Notes under the pieces: generated by a model
Told to the model about the DNA's origin: nothing
What the model saw: only the letters and a program-made list of their open reading frames with translations
Databases searched by the model: none
Shown: positions 56,651 to 64,000 of the stretch, piece by piece
Numbering within the stretch: position 1 is the stretch's first letter
Layout of the letters: each line of letters opens with the position of its first letter
Source: Chaetoderma sp. LZ-2023a
Taxonomy: Eukaryota; Mollusca; Caudofoveata; Chaetodermatida; Chaetodermatidae
Direction of reading: 5' to 3'
DNA length: 64,000 nt
Assembly: GCA_034401795.1 (NCBI GenBank)
Contig: CM067366.1
Coordinates: forward strand, 82,671,616-82,735,615
Program-made: the position numbers and the translations under genes

Positions 56651-58692
56651 GTTTCTAGCTATTCTTTCTAAACTGGTGACAGAGTCAATCGCTCAACTCT
56701 GGGCATATTTATACTCAGCACAGGTAATATATATCCCAAACACCCGGACGCTAACGCTATCCAAACATCTTTATCTCCATTTTGAATGCTCAGATTTATT
56801 AAACACGTCACTATTATAATATAAATAATTATAGCCTGAGTGTAATATCTTATCTCGTCTCTGGGAACTTTTCCACCACAAAATGACCAACGATAATCAT
56901 GCTTGCGAATTTCTGAACTGTTTAGAGAGATTTCTACAATGCATCAACGTTAGGGTAGGGGTGTGGTGGTGGTGGTGGATGGGTAGGGTTGTACCTGTAG
57001 CTCTGTAATGATTCTAAATACGTTTAAGTTCTGAATAACTTATACATGAATTAAACGAATTAGGATAACCATGCCATTTGACATAGACTTCTCACTTATT
57101 ATCATTCGTACACCTTTTAATAATTCTTTCTACTTGATACAGCTTGAAGATTCGTGACGTCTATATCTTCAAGATTCGATGCTACTTATAGGTTCTTATC
57201 TGAACTAACCGATTGTGAAGTCTTTTCCGTTTTGGGTAAAGCTTGTATGTATAGTTGCTGCGACAACTAACTTTACCGAGAACGCAAATGATGGATATCA
57301 GCTCGCCTCGTAAATAGATGTACTGAACGATATTTGTATTGTGTATCCGGGCCTGATCTGACTGTGTACCAGGACTTGTAGGTACGCTACGGTGGTCTTC
57401 CGTAGATTCCAGAATTAAATAGCACAACATACTATTGCCTTGAGGTTATCAAGGTGATGACTTTAATAATAATTTTAACTGTACACTGACTTAATGATGG
57501 CTTTTACTGCCACAAAGAAAAGATTAATACTTTATATAAGTTTGACTACGTTAAAACTACTTATCTAAACTGTACGTTTCCTAACTAATATTGACTGCTA
57601 TTACTCCCTGTCACGACAGATCTGATATATCACATCAATCTAATTCTAACCAACTATACGGACCAGACTCAACTCCAAACTCTAACGCCTGACTTTTCTG
57701 ACTACAAAGCTCTAGCATCTGACTGAACTGCTCCTCGATAAAAGGCAAAGTGCCCTTTTATACTCTCCTGAGTTTTGATTCTACCACCGTTTGGTAATGC
57801 CTAATAATAGACACTTACGTAAGGGTTTCCCCTCTCCATCATTCGCTCATAGGCTATCCATAGATTATGACGTCATTTTAAGCAAGTAAATCGCCGACCC
57901 TCCCTCCTCAGGAGGGTGCCTTTTACCTAGCACTTGCGGTTTGGGCTGGTTCTGATTTGATGAGACCTGTCAGCTAACTAACAATATTACTTCATCCGTT
58001 GTTGTTGCATGTCACTCGGTGAGTGACATATAGTTGATATACAAATTCGTCTCTAATCGGATACGCAGTTTTTGATCGACACATAGTTTATACACAAACT
58101 TCGTTAGTGTCAATCACTCCTACAGTACGCTACTTTGTCCCTGTCTTGCCTATTGCCTATTGCGAATAAGCCTGTAGGATACGATGGTTAAAAGCACATG
58201 AGCTGTATGATCTCATTGCCAGCTGGTGTTGTTGTAGTTTCTATAGGGAGTTGATGATTCCCTTGTCAGTCAACCTTTTGACCCTATCCCTCAACCTTTT
58301 AACCATCCTTTTTGTCTGTCTCGTCCAACTGTCTCTGTTACTATTTTCTAAACTATTGGGCAAAACGACTGCTGAATATCCTGAAAGTGTGTGCCGATCC
58401 CGCACCACCAACTTCCATCTTCAACTATTGACAGATATCATCAAACCATAACCGTGGGTCCTACTCTATTCTAGCCTACTATAATTCCTACTCATACTAA
58501 ATACGGTTATCATGTACGCATTAGTTTCGTGAGAAACTGTTGTTGCGGTAGCACCGGTCCATGTCAACCAGTGCAGCAGCCCCTCTACATACTACAGTAT
58601 GATGCGTGCTACTCCGTCCACTAGCTCACCTGGTATTTTCAAATATGAATTTTATCAAGGTCTTACTTCATAAATATAAGATGTCCACAGGG
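56651..58692. other. No Polinton gene recognised; possible LTR-like or other insertion
   Basis: No ATPase or capsid gene found. Short frames (57182-57430 -, 58251-58451 +) lack motifs. About 57440-58230 reads, on the minus strand, like regulatory DNA with a TATAAAAG box (57755-57762), so a solo LTR or unrelated insertion is possible. Ends could not be defined. A GT-rich patch lies near 56955-56985. Confidence 0.4.
57755..57762 (-). promoter_or_regulatory. Possible TATA box
   Basis: TATAAAAG on the minus strand, followed by a moderately GC-richer leader-like stretch. Motif only. Confidence 0.22.
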
Positions 58693-59634
58693 TCATGACT
58701 CCCCACCGGACAATCCGATATCTACAAGCTGACTGTTAGCTTCATCTAAACGAATTTTCTGCAGCTCTTCGGAATAAAATGTACCGATAATGGGATTTTG
58801 ATTATAATCATTGAGCTTATATACCCCCAATCTCTGAGATAGTTTTGAACTTATTTTGAATATCTCCTCGCTCCATGCTGGTCTATAACCCTTGGTAAAT
58901 GGACATTTTAACTCTGACACTCTTATGTCATCACCTACACTCAAATCATTCGGCTTCACCGATGCTCTCGGATTCGCTGTCAAGTACATGTTACACCAAG
59001 CTAACACCGCTGTACTGCAGTCAACATTCACAGGTTTCATTTTTGTACTACCGTGTAGAATTCTATTGAAAGATCTTACCAGATTAGGCAGCATATAGAT
59101 ATATCTATCGATATTTTTGTAAATCATATATTTCCATAACTTAGTCTTTATGGTGCGTTGAATGTGTTCAATGATCACCACCTTTGTGCGAGAGATCTGA
59201 GATGTGTAGAAACGTATACCTTTAGATGTTAATACGTGTCTAACAGTAGCGTTCACGAATTCACCCCCTGTATTGCTCTGAATTGATTGGGGCCTTCTAG
59301 AGACAGTATTCAGAAAAAACTCCAATACTTGAGCTAAGGTTTTCACAGTTTTATTCGTTAATGGGATTATCCACACAAATTTTGATAGACAACCTATTAT
59401 GAATAGTAGATAACACATAGAGTTATTATGTCTTGCTAAACTAGTAACATCGCTCAGATCCATTTACCATAGCTGATCAATGTTGGTTACATTGAATTAA
59501 TCTTTATTAAATTTTATTCACTTAGGTCTGTGCAAAGTGCACGTAGCTTGCTCGCCTAACTAGGTTCGTATTAAGGGTTTCCATATCGCTCCATTAAAGG
59601 TCCTATACAGTGTTTCCAAACCGCCAAAAGACAT
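58693..59634 (-). pseudogene. Polinton retroviral-type integrase with in-frame stops and a D-to-N change
   Basis: One frame from ATG 59632-59634 (MSFGGLETLYRTF). It has the TCTLHRPK zinc-binding-like segment and INIDQLW-type lead-in (NVTNIDQLW) before the core, interrupted by several stops, the last directly before MDLSDV. The core from 59463 shows the first Asp in MDLSDV, LLFIIGCLSKFVWIIPL, then IQSNTGGEF where the second catalytic Asp of the usual (T)DxGxEF is Asn, and a Glu in KVVIIEHIQRTIKTKLW. A chromodomain-like end (GYRPAWSEEIFKISSKL, GTFYSEELQKI) closes the protein. In live relatives it inserts the element. This copy has lost both reading frame and one catalytic residue. Confidence 0.88.
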
Positions 59635-61270
<1,636 letters not shown>

Positions 61271-64000
61271 ATGAATGCATCACCTCAAGATTACAGCAGC
61301 GTCATGATAAATCACCCAGCTTTAAACACCCTGATCCACATGGACTTTGCCCAAGTCCAAGATCTGATGGCTAAAGAAATAACGAACACAATTTCTGAAG
61401 TGAGTCATTCTCAAAGAGATGTATGTCACGATGGGGTTTTTCTATGGAGATTTTTCATGGAGAAATGCCTAGCGGAACGGGGTGGAATAGTAATTTTGCC
61501 AAATTATATCTCGATGAGTTGGAGTTCGAAGCCATGTTGAAAAAAAGCTGTATCACTGTTAGGAATCTAGATAATATGTGTATGTACGTATAGCGATCGG
61601 GTTATGTTCGCTAGATTCGTCAGCATCAAAGGCGGACCATATGCATGTTAGAAGGCTAGCTAACCTCCTAGTTGGAGGCGGTTTAGGTGATAATCAGCAT
61701 CAACGGACGAAAGCTCGAGAACTGCATGCTCAGACAGGTGTGCCTACTGACGTGGCTTGCGGACCCGATGCTTGGATGCATTCCAAGACATTTTGGCCCC
61801 GTGACATTTCTCTAAGAGTGTATGTCAAGGCTGAGAATGAACGCTGCATATACAGAGGTGCGGATAATTGCGTTCAAATTATGCCCAATGTTTGTATAAT
61901 GATCATTACACATACATAACGATCGTTAAGGCCTTGATACATTGTACCTATTACTGTGACGGTTGTAACGTAGCTTACGATCACCGCGATCAACACTTGC
62001 ATAAAACGCTGTTATTTAAGTCAAGTGGCTCCGCACTGCAAACAGATCGCTAATCGCTATTGTGAAACTTGTAGCAGATGGTTTAAGAGTGAGGGTTGCT
62101 GCAACAATCACGTCAACCCTGGAATGTGCGCTATGCTTAAGTCTTGCGGGGGACTGTCTCAAACTTCTAGACCTCGCTTCTCGCTCTAAACATCATTGCG
62201 GTAAAGGGAAATGTCCGAGTTACAAGACTGAAGTTGATTTACGTGACCACGTTTGTTATACGCAGAGTTATAATGAAGAACTTGTGAGCTTAGTGGCGAA
62301 GCATAGGGCACGTGACTCTAAAACAGAAACAAGAATGTATCGTCCATCCTTCAACGTTTCATCTTTTATGATTTTGAAACGAACCAAGTGACAAAGCGTC
62401 ATGGGGTTATTTATGTCATAGCTCGGATAGCTTGCTCCATATGCATTAGCAAACGTCACGCCGAGTATTGCTCGGAATGTGATGAAAGTCGAAGAGAGGT
62501 TATCTTCGAAGGTTCTAATTCTCTAACTGCTTTCATGCAATGGTTATTAGCTACGAAATCTGAGTGTAAGGGTACGCGTAAGACTAATGTTCTACGTTTT
62601 CGCTATAGCTCATAACAGTCATTGTTTTGACTTGCATCTAGTGATGGAGTGGCTCTTTGGAAACACAGATCTTAAACCATCCAACGTAATAATGAATGGT
62701 AATAAAGTGAGGTATTTGAATGTTGGTGACATTCATTTTAAGGGCAGTCTAGCGTTTCCTCAATTTCAACTGCATCAACTACCCGCGATATTCAATCTAC
62801 CTAGCAAGAAAGGATTCTTTCCATATCTCCTAGACAGTAACGTATTCTTTGATTATGTAGGAGTGTACCCCTCAATTGATGCTTATGACGCTGACAGTAT
62901 GTCTGTGTCAGTCCATAAGGAATTGGACTCGTGGTATGATGCTGTTAAAGACAATGTTTTCAATTTTAGGGATGCCATGAAACTTTACTGCAGGTCTGAT
63001 GTAGATATTCTACACATGGCTTGCCATAAGTTTCGTGAAATGTTCATCCGTGAAACAGGGATACCACCTTTCATGTCATTTATGACATTGGCATTATTAT
63101 GTAATAAGGTAATAAGGGCTAACTATTTAAACAAACATAAGCTAGTAGCTCCGCCTTTTACGGGGTACGTTAACCAATGTAATAAGAAACATTGCTCAGT
63201 AGATGCGTGTAAGTGGCTAGATCACCTGGCTCATTCTAAGAACATGTTTGTTAAACACACTCTAACTGGCGGTGAACCCGAAGCATTTAACCGATTGCTG
63301 GTTGGTTACTGCTGGGATACGGATGAGTACTTCAAGTACTACGGCTGTTATGTGCACGCCTGCTTGATAGAAAGCATATGGCTAGCAAGTCATTTTTAGC
63401 CTGATCTAACTTTAGAAGAAGTGTATCAGAAGATGCTTTCTAAATCTAGCGAGCCTAGACACGTGGGTTTGAAGTTAGTCGAAATGTTGGGTTGTAATTT
63501 TAAGGCCCAGAGACGTAACGAACCTAACATTAATGCTTTTCCGAATGCTAGAGTGTATCATGAACCGCTTGTCGCGCACGATGCCTTGTATGGTTACTAT
63601 ACCAATGCCATACGTTTGCATCACCAGACCACTGTGGATGAATATATAGCATACGTGGATATCACTTCGCTATATCCTTACGTTTGTAAGACCCACGAGT
63701 ACCCTCTAAGTGAGCCAGAAGTAATCGTTAGTGATTTTAAAGCAGTAGAGGAGGTAGGGTTTTACTTCGATCTGATAAAGTGCATCTGTTTGACTCCTAA
63801 AGATTTATTCTTTCCTGATGTAATGAATGTTTGTTCTTTCTATTGTGTAATAAATGCGCTCACGATTTGCAGAGTACTGGATGTACTCATAGCGATCGTG
63901 AGCACACTCTACATGGTGTATGGACATCTGTGGAGTTGATGGAGGCGGTGCATAGTGGGTGCCGTACCTTAGAGTTTATCGAGATATGGCACTACGAAGA
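61271..64000 (+). pseudogene. Polinton protein-primed DNA polymerase B, frameshifted, runs off the window
   Basis: N-terminal region: INHPALNTLIHMDFAQVQDL (61271 frame), then TVRNLDNMC, ARELHAQTGVPTDVACGPDA and a Cys/His zinc-finger region (YYCDGCNVAYDH; HHCGKGKCPSY) in several frames. 3'-5' exonuclease: ExoI FYDFE (62364-62378), ExoII HNSHCFD (about 62611) and ExoIII YCRSDVDIL (about 62986). Polymerase: a degraded GG-x-T-NA block (YGYYTNAIRL) and palm motif A, YVDITSLYPYV (about 63653-63685). At the right edge, another frame gives CTHSDREHTLHGVWTSVEL and IEIWHYEE. At least five frame changes. Motifs B and C, and the end, lie beyond 64000. Confidence 0.9.

Noticed and set aside
56651..58692. 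Packaging ATPase expected in a Polinton
   Set aside because: No Walker A or B motif seen in any frame. Not called.

Overview
The window looks like intergenic DNA from a large, repeat-rich eukaryotic genome, most plausibly a marine invertebrate. A mollusc or other lophotrochozoan is my best guess, judged from the transposon mix and the dispersed non-coding repeats rather than from any marker gene. I found no convincing single-copy host gene, rRNA or tRNA gene. Almost everything recognisable is a mobile element or its wreck, plus many micro- and minisatellites. There is one 500-base N gap (38501-39000).

Layout, left to right. 1-9.5 kb: relic of an uncharacterised multi-domain family (about 865-1708, +), an (AGT)n array, two copies of a non-autonomous repeat with a hairpin core, a Gypsy-type gag pseudogene (5035 to about 6600, +) and an RNase H fragment of a Gypsy-type element on the other strand (6972-7154). 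9.53-15.90 kb: a structurally complete but coding-dead DIRS-type tyrosine-recombinase retrotransposon with inverted terminal repeats, an internal complementary region, and gag, RT, RNase H and recombinase remnants. 16-22 kb: simple repeats and a third hairpin repeat.

21.9-47.9 kb: two copies of one Tx1/L1-like LINE in the same orientation, each bordered on both sides by (AGT)n. Copy 1 is split. Its ORF1 stops at 22862 and resumes at 39045, and between lies a 16.2-kb insertion with matching 44-base inverted ends and a 6-base target duplication. The insertion carries two candidate exons of a HECT-ligase-like family, a decayed L1-type ORF1, a SINE pair and many minisatellites. Copy 2 has a 676-bp foldback element in its ORF1. 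48-51.4 kb: a LINE tail fragment and a 2.3-kb element with perfect 28-base inverted repeats around a gene relic of the same uncharacterised family seen at the left end.

51.8-64 kb: a decayed Polinton/Maverick (adintovirus-like). On the minus strand are a retroviral-type integrase, penton-like minor capsid, a small pX/pVI-like protein, double-jelly-roll major capsid and adenain-like cysteine protease. On the plus strand are an unknown ORF and a protein-primed DNA polymerase B that runs off the window. No packaging ATPase was found. All of these genes carry stops or frameshifts, so the element is a fossil. The genes do not form host pathways; they group as modules of separate selfish elements that have nested in one another.
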